Shown here: in pieces, positions 38,548 through 48,605 of the stretch | Position numbering within the stretch: the stretch's first letter is position 1 | Layout of the letters: every line of letters starts with the position of its first letter | Assembly (NCBI GenBank): GCA_025355005.1 | Contig: JANXLV010000193.1 | Location: 34,521 to 98,520, forward strand | Length of the DNA stretch: 64,000 bases | Direction: 5' to 3' | Source of the DNA: Myxococcales bacterium | GTDB taxonomy: Bacteria; Myxococcota_A; Polyangia; Polyangiales; Polyangiaceae | Made by a program: the position numbers and the translations under genes | Notes under the pieces: model-generated | Seen by the model: only the letters and a program-made list of their open reading frames with translations | What the model was told of the DNA's origin: nothing | The model's database searches: none

Positions 38548-39801
38548 ATGCCCGCCCGCGTCCTTGGCTCGCTCGGGATACTCATCGTCGCCATCTCGGC
38601 GGAGCGCTTCGCGTACTACGGCTATCACACGTTTCTTTCGCTAGCGCTGACCAGCGAGCTCTCGCTCAGCGTCGCGAAGATGGGGGCGGTCTTCGGCGAG
38701 CTGATGCTCGTGTCGCTCTTCGCGACGCTCTGCGCGGGCGCGCTGGCGTTCGTGCTACCGCCGCGGCTCATCGCTGTCATCGGTGCGATGGCGGCGGCGC
38801 TGGGGCTTCTGATCTTCGCGCTGTCCGTCCGCGAAGCCACGGCACTGCTCGGCGTCTTCGTCAGCTCGTTCGGAACGGGGCTCGTGCGCCCGTGCACGCT
38901 CGCGTACGCCGCGCGCGTCCTCACGTTCGAGGGCGAGACGGAGCTCTGCGCGCCTTCTGGCAGAAGGTTCCTGTCGCTTGCGTGCTTCGCCACCCTGCTC
39001 CTCGGCATGGTCAACGTGTCAGCGCTGCTCGCGCCCGCGGTCTTCGGGGCGTTGATGCAGCGCCTCGGGTTCCGCACGCCAGCGCTCTTCTGCGTCGCGA
39101 TCGACGTGCTCGTCGCGGTCCTCTTCGGCGCGAGCCTGCTCGTCGATCGCGACCGTGTGGCGCCATCGAACACGCCCGCGCAGCCAACGGCATACCGCAC
39201 CGAGCCCGGCGCAGCGGGCAGCGCCACCACGGGCGTGGATCCGATCGCGATCGTCGCCGCTCTTGGTCTCGCGGTCCCCGGTGCGCTCGCCTATCTCGTC
39301 GCGACAACGGCGGAGAGGCCGCCGGAGGACGGGGACTATCGTCAGTACGGATGGCTCCAGGGCGCCGAAGGCGTGTCGACCGCGTTCACCGCCTTTGCGC
39401 TCTTCGTCGTGCTCCTGGTCCTGACGCAGAAGCGCTCGCCGGTGTCGGTCGCGCTGTTCGTGGGCGGCGGATACGTCGCGTTCGGCGTGAGCGCGCTGCT
39501 GCTCCTGGTGCCCGCCTTCGCCGTGCGGCTGCTCGGTATGTGTGGAGTCGGCTTCTCGGAGCCGCTGTACGCACTCGGCGTCGTGTTCGCGGCGCTCGCC
39601 GTGCGCGGAAAGGCCGCGACGGTGATGATCGGCGGCTTCCTGCTGATCCAGATGCTGGGCGGTCTCCTCGGCGGGCCACTCTCGGCCGAGAGCCGCGTCG
39701 CCGCCGTGTCGACGGTGGGTGGCGTGGTGCTCCTCCTGGGTGCGGGGATCGCACTGATGGTTCTGTCGCGCCGCATTCGCGCCCTCTTCGAGCCCGCATG
39801 A
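38548..39801 (+). CDS. MFS/POT-like 12-TM transporter
   Basis: 417 residues, twelve hydrophobic helices with a central hydrophilic loop (APSNTPAQPTAYRTEPG). The N-terminal phrase AERFAYYGYHTFLSLAL recalls the proton-dependent oligopeptide (POT/PTR) family motif, but the usual ExxER motif is incomplete. Substrate is not assignable. It starts 4 bases after the response regulator. Its stop overlaps the next start (ATGA), so it is translationally coupled to an SGNH-type protein. Confidence 0.75.
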   Translation: MPARVLGSLGILIVAISAERFAYYGYHTFLSLALTSELSLSVAKMGAVFGELMLVSLFATLCAGALAFVLPPRLIAVIGAMAAALGLLIFALSVREATALLGVFVSSFGTGLVRPCTLAYAARVLTFEGETELCAPSGRRFLSLACFATLLLGMVNVSALLAPAVFGALMQRLGFRTPALFCVAIDVLVAVLFGASLLVDRDRVAPSNTPAQPTAYRTEPGAAGSATTGVDPIAIVAALGLAVPGALAYLVATTAERPPEDGDYRQYGWLQGAEGVSTAFTAFALFVVLLVLTQKRSPVSVALFVGGGYVAFGVSALLLLVPAFAVRLLGMCGVGFSEPLYALGVVFAALAVRGKAATVMIGGFLLIQMLGGLLGGPLSAESRVAAVSTVGGVVLLLGAGIALMVLSRRIRALFEPA

Positions 39802-42071
39802 AGCGTCGACGTCGTATCGGGCTTGCGCTTCTGGGGCTTGGCGTCGGCCTCGCGATCTCCGAGGGCGTTTTCCGCTCGCGTGATCACGCGGCGTTTCCGC
39901 ACCTCAACGTGTACGAGGCGGACCCGGCGCTGGGTGCGCGCTTGCGGCCGAACGCGACGGAGGAGCTCGCGTTCAACGGCAACCCGCTCACCCACGTGCG
40001 CATCGGGCCCGAGGGATTTCGTGGCGCGGGCCTGCCACCCGTGACGAACGACGAGCTCATCGTCGTCGGCGATTCGCAGGTCTTCGGGCTGGGCGTGCAA
40101 GAGGACGAGACCTTCTCAGCCGTCCTCTCCGGAACGCTCGGAGGGCGGACGGTCATCAACGCCGGCGTGCCCACGTATGGGCCGGACGAGTACTACGCGG
40201 TCACGAAGTCGCTGCTCGAGAAGCGCCATCCGGGCGCGGCGCGCACGGAGGCTGCCAAGGAGCCGCTCACCGTCGTCTACGTGATCAACATGGCGAACGA
40301 TCTCTTCGAGGCGTCGCGCCCGAACGTCACCCGTCACGTCGTGTGGGATGGGTGGGCCGTGCGCAAGGAGACCGCGCCGGACCACCTGACCTCGTTCCCC
40401 GGCCGCGATTGGCTGTATCGCGATTCACACCTGTTCTACGCGCTGCGCGGCGTCGGCGTTGCGGCGAACCCCGGCTCTGGCTTCGCGTCCGAGGGCTCGT
40501 GGAAGGATCTCGCCTCGCTGGCGCACGACGACCAGAAGAGCGACGGAGCCGCGGTCTTCGCAGCGGACCGCAAGAAAGTGGAAGACGCGGCGCGCGAGGC
40601 GCAGCTCAACATGGAGAAGGCCCTCGCAGAGAGGCACCCCAACGTCGTCTACGACGTGCGCGGCCAGGCGTACCTCCGCGGCCACGGCGCTCCGGAAGAC
40701 ATCGTCACGTCCACCAAGGTGTTCGTCTCCGCGGAGGAGGCGCGAGCGGTGGAGGTGACCGCCAATCAGCTCATCGCCGGCGCGGACGTCAGACACGAGA
40801 TCGAGGATCGCATCCAGAAGGAGGTGGCGCGCGAGCGGGCGCGAACACAGGGTGACCAGACACTGGTCGCCTCGTTCCAGGAACGCACGGAGCAGCAGCG
40901 AAAGCTCGAGGCGCTGCTCGCCGCGCCGCTGCAGTCTGTCCGCGAGTCGTCACCCATGGCGCCGCACATCATGAAGATGAAGGAGCTCGCGGACGCTCAC
41001 GGTGCGCGTCTGCTGGTGGTCGCGCTCCCGCTCGACGTGCAGGTGAGCGCGGACGAATGGAAGAAGTACGGACTCGCCACGGCGCCCATCGACGTCGCCT
41101 CCACGCGCGTGCTCTCGGAGGACATCCTCGTGCTGTCTCGCACCCATGGGATCTCCGCGCTCGATCCACGCGAGGCGCTGCTCGCGGCGGAGCCTGGGGC
41201 ATTCCTCATCGGCGACCTGCACATGACGCCGAAGGGCCATCACGCGCTTGCCTCTGCGATCGCAACGGCGCTCCACGAGCCAGCGCAGGTCACCGATCTG
41301 CCTCTCCCGTTGCCGGCAGGACGGACAAGGCCGCCAAGCGAGGAGGAGTGGAAGAGGGGCCTGCACGTGGTGATCGATCGCCCGGTCCTCGAGGATCGTC
41401 TGCTCTACGAGTGCCCGCTCGACTGTCGCGTCACGACCTTGCGCGAATGGGTGCGCATGGTGTGCGTCACCGACAAGCAGTCGGTCGATCCATACTACCT
41501 GGAGTTCAGGGCCCCGAAGCCCGCCGCGATCACCGCGAAGCGCGCGGGACGCGACGCCATGACGATGAGCGGCCCCGGGTTCCTGACCGCCACTGTTCCC
41601 GTCGTCGACGGCGACAGCGCGGTGCTCACGGTGACCTTCGAGAGCGGCTACGGCGACGTCACGCTGCGCCGCAAGGACGGCCTGCTCACGCTCGGGTGGA
41701 AGCGCTCCGACTCCCCGATGGGGCGCGACTACGAGGATGACTGGACAACCTTCAGCAAGCGGATACCGCGCCACGCTCCCGTCCTCACCGACGGCGTAAC
41801 GGAGACCTGCGCCTGCCGCGCGGCCGTCACCAAGGGCGCTGCGTGCGAGACCTTTCCCGGCGCGCCCGATGCCGACTGCGCGCGCACCTACGCGCTGGAC
41901 TGCGAGAAGCGACTCCGCTGCGAGGCTGGTGATCCGTTCACGGCGCCATCCTGTCTGCCCGGCTGGAGGCACGCGGGCGCGCTGGAGCACTGCTTCCAGG
42001 TCTGTTCGCCAGAGACCCCGTGCAAGGTCGGCGCATGCACGCCGTACCAGGGCGTTTCAATCTGCATGTAG
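39798..42071 (+). CDS. SGNH/GDSL-fold protein, AlgX/AlgJ-like, with Cys-rich C-terminus
   Basis: 757 residues. An N-terminal membrane anchor (RIGLALLGLGVGLAISEGVF) is followed by an SGNH-type region: GDSQVFGLGV with Ser93 as nucleophile, a partner block around residue 472 (IGDLHMTPKGHHALA, Asp-x-His), and a coiled-coil insertion (HEIEDRIQKEVARERARTQ). A beta-rich C-terminal domain has six to eight Cys (CPLDCR, CACRA, CLPGW, CFQVCSPETPC). Such folds act as acetyltransferases or esterases on exopolysaccharides; that is inference. Its start overlaps the transporter stop. Its stop lies in a triplicated GCATGTAGCG. Confidence 0.72.
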   Translation: MKRRRRIGLALLGLGVGLAISEGVFRSRDHAAFPHLNVYEADPALGARLRPNATEELAFNGNPLTHVRIGPEGFRGAGLPPVTNDELIVVGDSQVFGLGVQEDETFSAVLSGTLGGRTVINAGVPTYGPDEYYAVTKSLLEKRHPGAARTEAAKEPLTVVYVINMANDLFEASRPNVTRHVVWDGWAVRKETAPDHLTSFPGRDWLYRDSHLFYALRGVGVAANPGSGFASEGSWKDLASLAHDDQKSDGAAVFAADRKKVEDAAREAQLNMEKALAERHPNVVYDVRGQAYLRGHGAPEDIVTSTKVFVSAEEARAVEVTANQLIAGADVRHEIEDRIQKEVARERARTQGDQTLVASFQERTEQQRKLEALLAAPLQSVRESSPMAPHIMKMKELADAHGARLLVVALPLDVQVSADEWKKYGLATAPIDVASTRVLSEDILVLSRTHGISALDPREALLAAEPGAFLIGDLHMTPKGHHALASAIATALHEPAQVTDLPLPLPAGRTRPPSEEEWKRGLHVVIDRPVLEDRLLYECPLDCRVTTLREWVRMVCVTDKQSVDPYYLEFRAPKPAAITAKRAGRDAMTMSGPGFLTATVPVVDGDSAVLTVTFESGYGDVTLRRKDGLLTLGWKRSDSPMGRDYEDDWTTFSKRIPRHAPVLTDGVTETCACRAAVTKGAACETFPGAPDADCARTYALDCEKRLRCEAGDPFTAPSCLPGWRHAGALEHCFQVCSPETPCKVGACTPYQGVSICM

Positions 42072-42099
42072 CGACGGCATGTAGCGAGGGCATGTAGCG
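42064..42099. repeat. three tandem copies of GCATGTAGCG placing TAG in all three frames
   Basis: GCATGTAGCG repeats three times with a period of 13 bases. The first copy contains the TAG stop of the SGNH gene (42069-42071); the others put TAG at 42082 and 42095. Because 13 is not a multiple of three, the three stops occupy the three different reading frames. Confidence 0.85.
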
Positions 42100-42257
42100 C
42101 GCCGGATGGGCAGCCCCCCCGGAAACGCGCACATTGTCGTCCACGCGTGACCGACTCGTAGGTCTTTCGGGAACTTCGTACGTCTCACGGCGGTCGACCC
42201 CTGGCACCCGTGCAGTATCGAACGGGCGGCCCGGTTTTTCGTGTACCAAGGATCATC

Positions 42258-45200
42258 ATGAAGCGATCTGGCATCGTCCTCGTCATGCTCGCTGGTGGCC
42301 TCGCCATCGGCTGTCCCGGCGCCAAACCCGGAGGCGAAACGCCGCAGACCCCGGCGCAGGTAGCAGCCAAGACGAAGGAGCCCGTCGTCGTCCGCATGTC
42401 GAAGAGCGGCCTCGGCTTTCGACTGAGCGAAGGCGACGACAACGGCTCCGACGAGCCGACAAAGCCGGCCAAGACCACGCCGCTCTCGGCGGATGACACG
42501 AAGCACCTCTTCGATCGACTGCCGAAGCTGCTTGGCGAAGCCGACGACGCAAAGTCGTTCGCGCTGCGCGACAAGTCGATCCCCGCGCCGCGTCCCGGTG
42601 ACACCATCAAGGAGGCGTTTCCGCCCCCGGTCGTCGCAGGGGCACCGCCGACCGTCGCGGCTGGCCCGCTCAAGCTGCTTCGCCACGAGCCGGAGGGCGC
42701 CGTGTCGCTCGCGCCGTACCTCACGGCCACATTCAACGCGCCGATGGTGCCGATCACCTCACACGACGATCTCTCCAAGCTCCCGATCCCCGTCCGGCTC
42801 GCGCCGCAGCCGCCCGGCAACTGGCGCTGGCTCGGCACGCAGACGGTGATGTTCCAGCCCACGAAGCGCTTCCCCATGTCCACCGACTACACCGTCGACA
42901 TCGACGTCGGGACGAAGGGCGTGACGGGCGCCACGCTCGCAGCCGCCGAGCACTGGACGTTCGCGACGCCCACCGTGAAGCTCACGGAGCACGGCCCGTA
43001 CGGCAACTCCGTCAAGCTGGACCCGATCATCTACGCGCGCTTCGACCAGGCGGTGAACCCCGAAGCGCTGCTCGCTTCCATGGTGGTGAAGCAGAACGGC
43101 AACGCCATCAAGGTACGGTTCGCGACGAAGGAAGAGATCGCTGACGATGACAACGTCACGCGCCTCCTGGAGCGCAAGGAAGACGAAGGCCCGCTGTCGC
43201 TCGGCGTGGGTGACTACAAGCGCACGGCTGGCGGTCAGTACGAGGCCAACGCGGCGAAGGGCCGCATGATCGTCGTGAAGCCAGTGGAGAAGCTCTCGAC
43301 CGCGGCCGGTCTCGACATCACGTTCCCGAAGGGCACGCCGTCCGCCGAAGGCCCGAAGACCACCACGGCCGATCAGTCCTTCAATTTCCGCACGTACGGG
43401 CCGCTGCGCGTCACGCGCCACGAGTGCTACTCGTGCAATCCGTTCAGCTCGTTCTCGATCGAGTTCACGAACTCACTCGAGCTCGCCAAGTTCGACAAGG
43501 CCATGGTCCGCGTCTCTCCCGAGATCCCGGACATGAAGTCCACCGTCTCCGGCAACTGGCTCACGATCAGCGGCCGCAAGAAGGGCAAGACCAAGTACGC
43601 CGTCACCATCTCCAAGGACGTGTCGGACGTCTTCGAGCAGACGCTCGGTCAGGACGATGCATACACCTTCGACGTCGGCCCCGCGGAGAGCGTCCTCTTC
43701 TCCGAGGAGCAGCAGATGGTGGTGCTGGACCCGGCGTCGGCCGGCCCCAAGTTCCCCGTCTTCACGGTGAACGATCCGAACCTGCGCGTGCGCCTCTACG
43801 CCGTGAAGCCCGAAGACTGGCCCGCGTACAACAAGTGGCGCCAGGACTACGACTACGATGGGAAGCTCACGACGCCTCCCGGCAAGCTCATCACCGACAA
43901 GATCATCCACCCCGAGAAGAAGGCGGACGAGCTCACCGAGACGCCCGTCGACATGACGGCGGCGCTCAATGGCGGCTTCGGTCAGGTGCTCGCGATCGTC
44001 GAGACCACGCGTCCCGCGCCGGAGCGCTGGATGAAGGAGTGGGTCCGTCAGTGGATTCAGGTCACGCACCTCGGACTCGAGGGCGTCGCGGACTCGAACG
44101 ATCTGCAGGCCTGGGTCACCGCGCTCGACAGCGGCTCGCCCATCGGCGATGTGGACGTGAAGACCGGCAACGGCACTGGAAAGACCGGCCCGGACGGCCT
44201 CGCGAAGTTCACCGGTGTGGGCGGCGACATGATCATCGCTCGCAAGGGAACGGACTCCACGTTCATGCCGAACGGCCTGCGCGGGTACCACTACCAGCCG
44301 TCTCCCACCCACTACTTCACGTTCGACGATCGCAAGATGTACAAGCCGGGCGAGGACGTTCACGTCAAGGGCTGGGTCCGGCACGTGGGCTACGAGAAGG
44401 GCGGCGACGTGACGCTTCCGACCGACCCGGCGAAGAACACGATTCACTGGGTCGCGCACGATCCCCGCGGCGCAGAGCTCTCGAAGGGCGAGGGCCCGGT
44501 GACGCCGCTCGGTGGCTTCGACTTCATCGTGAAGACGCCGAACAACGCGAACCTCGGCCAGGCGAACGTGACGCTGAGCATGCTCGGCGAGAGCAGCGGC
44601 TCGCATACGTTCCAGATCCAGGAGTTCCGCCGGCCCGAGTTCGAGGTCACCGCGAGCTCCTCTTCCGGCCCGAACTTCGTGGGCGAGCACGCGACCGCCA
44701 CCGTGGATGCCAAGTACTACGCGGGTGGTGGGCTACCGAACGCCGAGGTCACCTGGAGCGTCTCGCGCAGCGACGGCTTCTTCCATCCGCCGAACCGTCC
44801 GGAGTTCATCTTCGGAAAGAACGACTGGGGCAGCGGCTACTACCGTCCGCGCAAGCCGGGCGCGAAGCCGGACAAGACGAACGAGACATGGACGGGCCGT
44901 ACGAACCCGCTCGGCTCCCACCACATGCGCGTGGATTTCGACGCGCTGGACCCCGCGTATCCGATGTCGCTGTCGCTCAGCGCCAGCGTGATGGATGTGA
45001 ACCGCCAGGCGTGGGCTGCGAACACCACGATGCTCGTTCACCCGGCCAACGTGTACGTCGGCCTCAAGTTCGAGAAGTCGTTCATCAACGCCGGCGAGGC
45101 GATCCGCACGAACACGCTTGTCACGGATCTCGACGGCGGCGCCATTGGCAAGAAGACGGTCGCAGTGAAGGCCGCGCGCATCGACTGGGAGCAGACATCG

Positions 45201-48200
45201 ACGGGCTACCAGGAGAAGGAGGTCGACGAGCAGACTTGCTCCATCACGTCGGGCGACGCGCCGGTGATGTGCTCGCTGCCCACGAAGAAGGGTGGCCGCT
45301 ATCGCGTGGTCGCTGTCGTCAGCGACGAGTTCGGCCGCAAGAGCCAGACCTCCGCGTCCGTGTGGGTCATGGACCGCGACACACCGCCGAGCCGTGATCT
45401 GAAGCAGGACGCAGTGGAGCTGGTCACCGACAAGAAGGAGTACGCGCCCGGTGACACGGCGGAGGTGCTCGTGATCGCGCCGTTCACGCCGGCCGAGGGC
45501 GTCCTGGTGCTCGCGCGCCAGGGGATCGTCTCCACGGAGCGCTTCACGATGACGTCGCGCATGCAGACGCTGAAGGTGAAGATCGAGGACGGACAGATTC
45601 CGAACATCCACGCGCACGTGCTGCTCACCGGCGCCGCCGTTCGCGAGGACGACTCCGGTATCCCGAACCCGAGCCTGCCAAAGCGACCCGCGTTTGCTCG
45701 CGGGAACACGTCGCTCTCGATTCCACCGGGAACGCGCACGCTCAAGATCTCCGTCACGCCGCGCGACAAGGCGGTGGAGCCCGCGGGCCGCACCACCGTC
45801 GACATCGAGGTGAAGGATGCAAAGGGCGCGGCGGTGCCCGGCGCAGAGGTCGCGGTCGTCGTCGTGGACGAGGCGATCCTCGCGCTCTCCGGCTACACGC
45901 TCCCCAACCCGGTGTCGGCGTTCTATCCGAGTCGCTCGGCAGGCGTCGCAGAGGCGGGCTCACGCCAGTACGTGATCCTGGCGAAGCCCAGCGCCACCAA
46001 GATGCAACAGGGTATGAACCAGGCCGAGGAGCGCAAGGGTGCGTCCAAGCAGAAGGATGGCGCGCCCGGCGGCGACCTCGGGCTCCGCGGCATGGGCGCC
46101 GGTGGCGGTGGTCTCGGGGACATCAGTGGGGGCTTCGGCAACGGCCACGGGCGGCTCGCCGGTGCGTCCGCTGCTCCGGCTGCGCAGCCTTCACAGGTCG
46201 CCCCGTCCGCGACCACCACCGCCATGGCGAAGCGTGCATCCAAGCCGAGCGCCAGTGAGGCTGCCGATGACAGGAACAGCCCGAGCGGGCGTCCCCCGAC
46301 CGAGCCGATGGCCAACACGGCGATCGCGGTGCGCACCGACTTCTCCGCGCTTGCGGTGTTCGAGCCGTCGAAAATGACGGACGCGCGCGGCCACGTGGAG
46401 GTGCCCGTGAAGCTTCCGGACAACCTGACGCGCTACCGCGTCATGGCCATCGCGGTCGCCCACGAGCGTGAGTTCGGCTCGCAAGAGTCCACCATCACCG
46501 CACGACTGCCGCTCATGGTGCGTCCGTCGGCGCCGCGCTTCTTGAACTTTGGTGACAAGTTCGAGCTGCCGGTGGTGCTGCAGAACCAGACCGACAAACC
46601 GATGAGCGTCGCCGTGGCTGCGCGCTCGCTCAACGCGATGATCACGGATACGCCAGGCAAGCGCGTGGACATCGCCGCGAACGATCGCGTGGAGGTTCGC
46701 TTCCTCGCGTCCGCGGACAAACCGGGCAAGGCGCGCTTCCAGATCGGCGCCGGGGCCGGGAATTTCGCCGATGCCAGCAACATCGAGCTTCCGGTGTGGA
46801 CTCCAGCGACGACGGAGGCCTTCGCGACCTACGGCGTGATCGACAACGGCGCCATCGCGCAGCCGGTGAAGATGCCGTCGCACGTGGTGACGCAGTTCGG
46901 CGGGCTCGAGATCACGACGTCCTCGACGGCCATGCAGGGCCTGACGGACGCGGTGCTCTACCTCGTGCACTACCCGTTCGAGTGCAACGAGCAGATCAGC
47001 TCTCGCATGCTCGCGATCGCGTCGTTGCGTGACGTGCTCACCGCCTTCAAGTCGAAGGAGATGCCTTCGCCCGCGGCCATGGAAGCCAGCATGCTGACCG
47101 ACATGGACAAGCTGAAGACCCGCCAGAAGTGGGACGGCGGCTGGGCCTTCTGGTGGGGCGAGGAGTGGCCGTACCTCTCCATCCACGTCTCGCACGCGCT
47201 CGCTCGCTCCGCGGCCAAGGGCTACAAGGTCGACGAGACCGTGAAGCAGCGCTCGCTCAGCTACCTGCGCAGCGTGGAGAACCACATCCCGCACTGGTAC
47301 GACATCGAGACCAGACGCGCGATCATCGCGTATGCGCTCTACGTGCGACGGCTCTGGAAGGATGCGGACCCCGCGCGGGCGAAGCGCCTCATCGCGGAGT
47401 ACGGCGGCGCCGACAAGATGAACCTCGAGGCGCTCGGCTGGATCTGGCCGACGATCAGCGAGGACAAGAACAGCGTGCAGGACAACGCGAAGATCCGCAT
47501 GGCTGTCGCAAACCGCGTGACAGAGACCGCGGGCGCCGCGCACTTCGTGACCTCATACGGTGACGGCGCGTATCTCCTGCTCCACTCCGACCGCCGTGCG
47601 GACGGCGTCCTGCTCGAGGCGATGATCGTCGACCAGCCCGAGAGCGATCTCATCCCGAAGCTCGTGAAGGGCCTCCTGAACCACCGCAAGGCTGGCCGCT
47701 GGGGCAGCACGCAGGAGAACGCGTTCGTGCTCCTCGCGCTCGACAAGTACTTCAACAAGTACGAATCGGTCACGCCGGACTTCGTCGCGCGCGTGTGGCT
47801 CGGCGAAAAGTACGCGGGCGACCACACCTTCAAGGGTCGCTCCACGGACTACAGCCAGATCGACGTGCCGATGCAGTTCCTCGCGGACCTGAAAGAGGGC
47901 AACCTCACCGTCTCCAAGGAAGGCGCGGGCCGCTTGTATTTCCGGCTCGGCATGCAATACGCGCCGGATGATCTCCGCCCGCCGCCCACGGACCAGGGCT
48001 TCACCGTCAACCGCACGTACGAGTACGTGGAGGACGACGGCGACGTGAAGAAGGACGCCGACGGCGTCTGGCACTTCAAGGCCGGCAAGAAGGTGCGTGC
48101 GCGCGTGACGATGGTCGCGCCCGCCCGTCGCTATCACGTCGCGCTGGTCGACCCGATCCCGGCAGGCATCGAGCCCATGAACCCGGCGCTCGCGGTGACG

Positions 48201-48464
48201 GGGACCATTCCCCAGGATCCGAACGCGCAGAAGAACGCAGACCCCTACTGGTACTGGCACTCCACCTGGTACGAGCACCAGAACATGCGGGACGAGCGCG
48301 TGGAGGCGTTCTCCTCCCTCGTGTGGGAAGGCGTCCACGAATACGTGTATACTGCACGCGCCACCACTCCGGGCACCTTCATCGTCCCGCCGCCCAAGGC
48401 CGAAGAGATGTACAGCCCCGAGGTCTTCGGCCGCGGAGCCGGAGACAAGGTCGTCGTCGAGTAG
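42258..48464 (+). CDS. alpha-2-macroglobulin-like lipoprotein (YfhM type) with thioester motif
   Basis: 2068 residues. Signal peptide with lipobox AIGC (Cys19). A long chain of MG-type beta domains follows, then a low-complexity Gly-rich bait-like insertion near residues 1270-1300. The thioester motif CNEQ (Cys1576, in YPFECNEQISSRMLA) sits at the start of an alpha-toroid thioester domain (WDGGWAFWWGEEWPYLSIHVSHALARS), and a receptor-like beta domain ends the protein. Bacterial homologues trap attacking proteases in the periplasm. Thioester-competent rather than the Cys-less variant. AAGGA (42248-42252) precedes the ATG at 42258. No pbpC gene is adjacent; a pseudokinase gene follows. Confidence 0.93.
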   Translation: MKRSGIVLVMLAGGLAIGCPGAKPGGETPQTPAQVAAKTKEPVVVRMSKSGLGFRLSEGDDNGSDEPTKPAKTTPLSADDTKHLFDRLPKLLGEADDAKSFALRDKSIPAPRPGDTIKEAFPPPVVAGAPPTVAAGPLKLLRHEPEGAVSLAPYLTATFNAPMVPITSHDDLSKLPIPVRLAPQPPGNWRWLGTQTVMFQPTKRFPMSTDYTVDIDVGTKGVTGATLAAAEHWTFATPTVKLTEHGPYGNSVKLDPIIYARFDQAVNPEALLASMVVKQNGNAIKVRFATKEEIADDDNVTRLLERKEDEGPLSLGVGDYKRTAGGQYEANAAKGRMIVVKPVEKLSTAAGLDITFPKGTPSAEGPKTTTADQSFNFRTYGPLRVTRHECYSCNPFSSFSIEFTNSLELAKFDKAMVRVSPEIPDMKSTVSGNWLTISGRKKGKTKYAVTISKDVSDVFEQTLGQDDAYTFDVGPAESVLFSEEQQMVVLDPASAGPKFPVFTVNDPNLRVRLYAVKPEDWPAYNKWRQDYDYDGKLTTPPGKLITDKIIHPEKKADELTETPVDMTAALNGGFGQVLAIVETTRPAPERWMKEWVRQWIQVTHLGLEGVADSNDLQAWVTALDSGSPIGDVDVKTGNGTGKTGPDGLAKFTGVGGDMIIARKGTDSTFMPNGLRGYHYQPSPTHYFTFDDRKMYKPGEDVHVKGWVRHVGYEKGGDVTLPTDPAKNTIHWVAHDPRGAELSKGEGPVTPLGGFDFIVKTPNNANLGQANVTLSMLGESSGSHTFQIQEFRRPEFEVTASSSSGPNFVGEHATATVDAKYYAGGGLPNAEVTWSVSRSDGFFHPPNRPEFIFGKNDWGSGYYRPRKPGAKPDKTNETWTGRTNPLGSHHMRVDFDALDPAYPMSLSLSASVMDVNRQAWAANTTMLVHPANVYVGLKFEKSFINAGEAIRTNTLVTDLDGGAIGKKTVAVKAARIDWEQTSTGYQEKEVDEQTCSITSGDAPVMCSLPTKKGGRYRVVAVVSDEFGRKSQTSASVWVMDRDTPPSRDLKQDAVELVTDKKEYAPGDTAEVLVIAPFTPAEGVLVLARQGIVSTERFTMTSRMQTLKVKIEDGQIPNIHAHVLLTGAAVREDDSGIPNPSLPKRPAFARGNTSLSIPPGTRTLKISVTPRDKAVEPAGRTTVDIEVKDAKGAAVPGAEVAVVVVDEAILALSGYTLPNPVSAFYPSRSAGVAEAGSRQYVILAKPSATKMQQGMNQAEERKGASKQKDGAPGGDLGLRGMGAGGGGLGDISGGFGNGHGRLAGASAAPAAQPSQVAPSATTTAMAKRASKPSASEAADDRNSPSGRPPTEPMANTAIAVRTDFSALAVFEPSKMTDARGHVEVPVKLPDNLTRYRVMAIAVAHEREFGSQESTITARLPLMVRPSAPRFLNFGDKFELPVVLQNQTDKPMSVAVAARSLNAMITDTPGKRVDIAANDRVEVRFLASADKPGKARFQIGAGAGNFADASNIELPVWTPATTEAFATYGVIDNGAIAQPVKMPSHVVTQFGGLEITTSSTAMQGLTDAVLYLVHYPFECNEQISSRMLAIASLRDVLTAFKSKEMPSPAAMEASMLTDMDKLKTRQKWDGGWAFWWGEEWPYLSIHVSHALARSAAKGYKVDETVKQRSLSYLRSVENHIPHWYDIETRRAIIAYALYVRRLWKDADPARAKRLIAEYGGADKMNLEALGWIWPTISEDKNSVQDNAKIRMAVANRVTETAGAAHFVTSYGDGAYLLLHSDRRADGVLLEAMIVDQPESDLIPKLVKGLLNHRKAGRWGSTQENAFVLLALDKYFNKYESVTPDFVARVWLGEKYAGDHTFKGRSTDYSQIDVPMQFLADLKEGNLTVSKEGAGRLYFRLGMQYAPDDLRPPPTDQGFTVNRTYEYVEDDGDVKKDADGVWHFKAGKKVRARVTMVAPARRYHVALVDPIPAGIEPMNPALAVTGTIPQDPNAQKNADPYWYWHSTWYEHQNMRDERVEAFSSLVWEGVHEYVYTARATTPGTFIVPPPKAEEMYSPEVFGRGAGDKVVVE
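48341..48357. other. recurring A+T-rich 17-mer, copy in the macroglobulin gene
   Basis: ATACGTGTATACTGCAC, 15/17 identical to the copies at 21834 and 53646. Preceded by GA, giving GAATAC like the copy at 53644. Confidence 0.35.
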
Positions 48465-48605
48465 CCTAGAATCCTGCGACGGCGGCTGGGGTGTATGACG
48501 CGGGCGTGCCGCGCGTGCAGGGGCGGGCGCGGAGTTCCGTCACGAAAACTTCTGCGTTGCTTCCCTTCGTCGACGTCGGCCACCACTGACGCTACCTTCG
48601 GGGCC

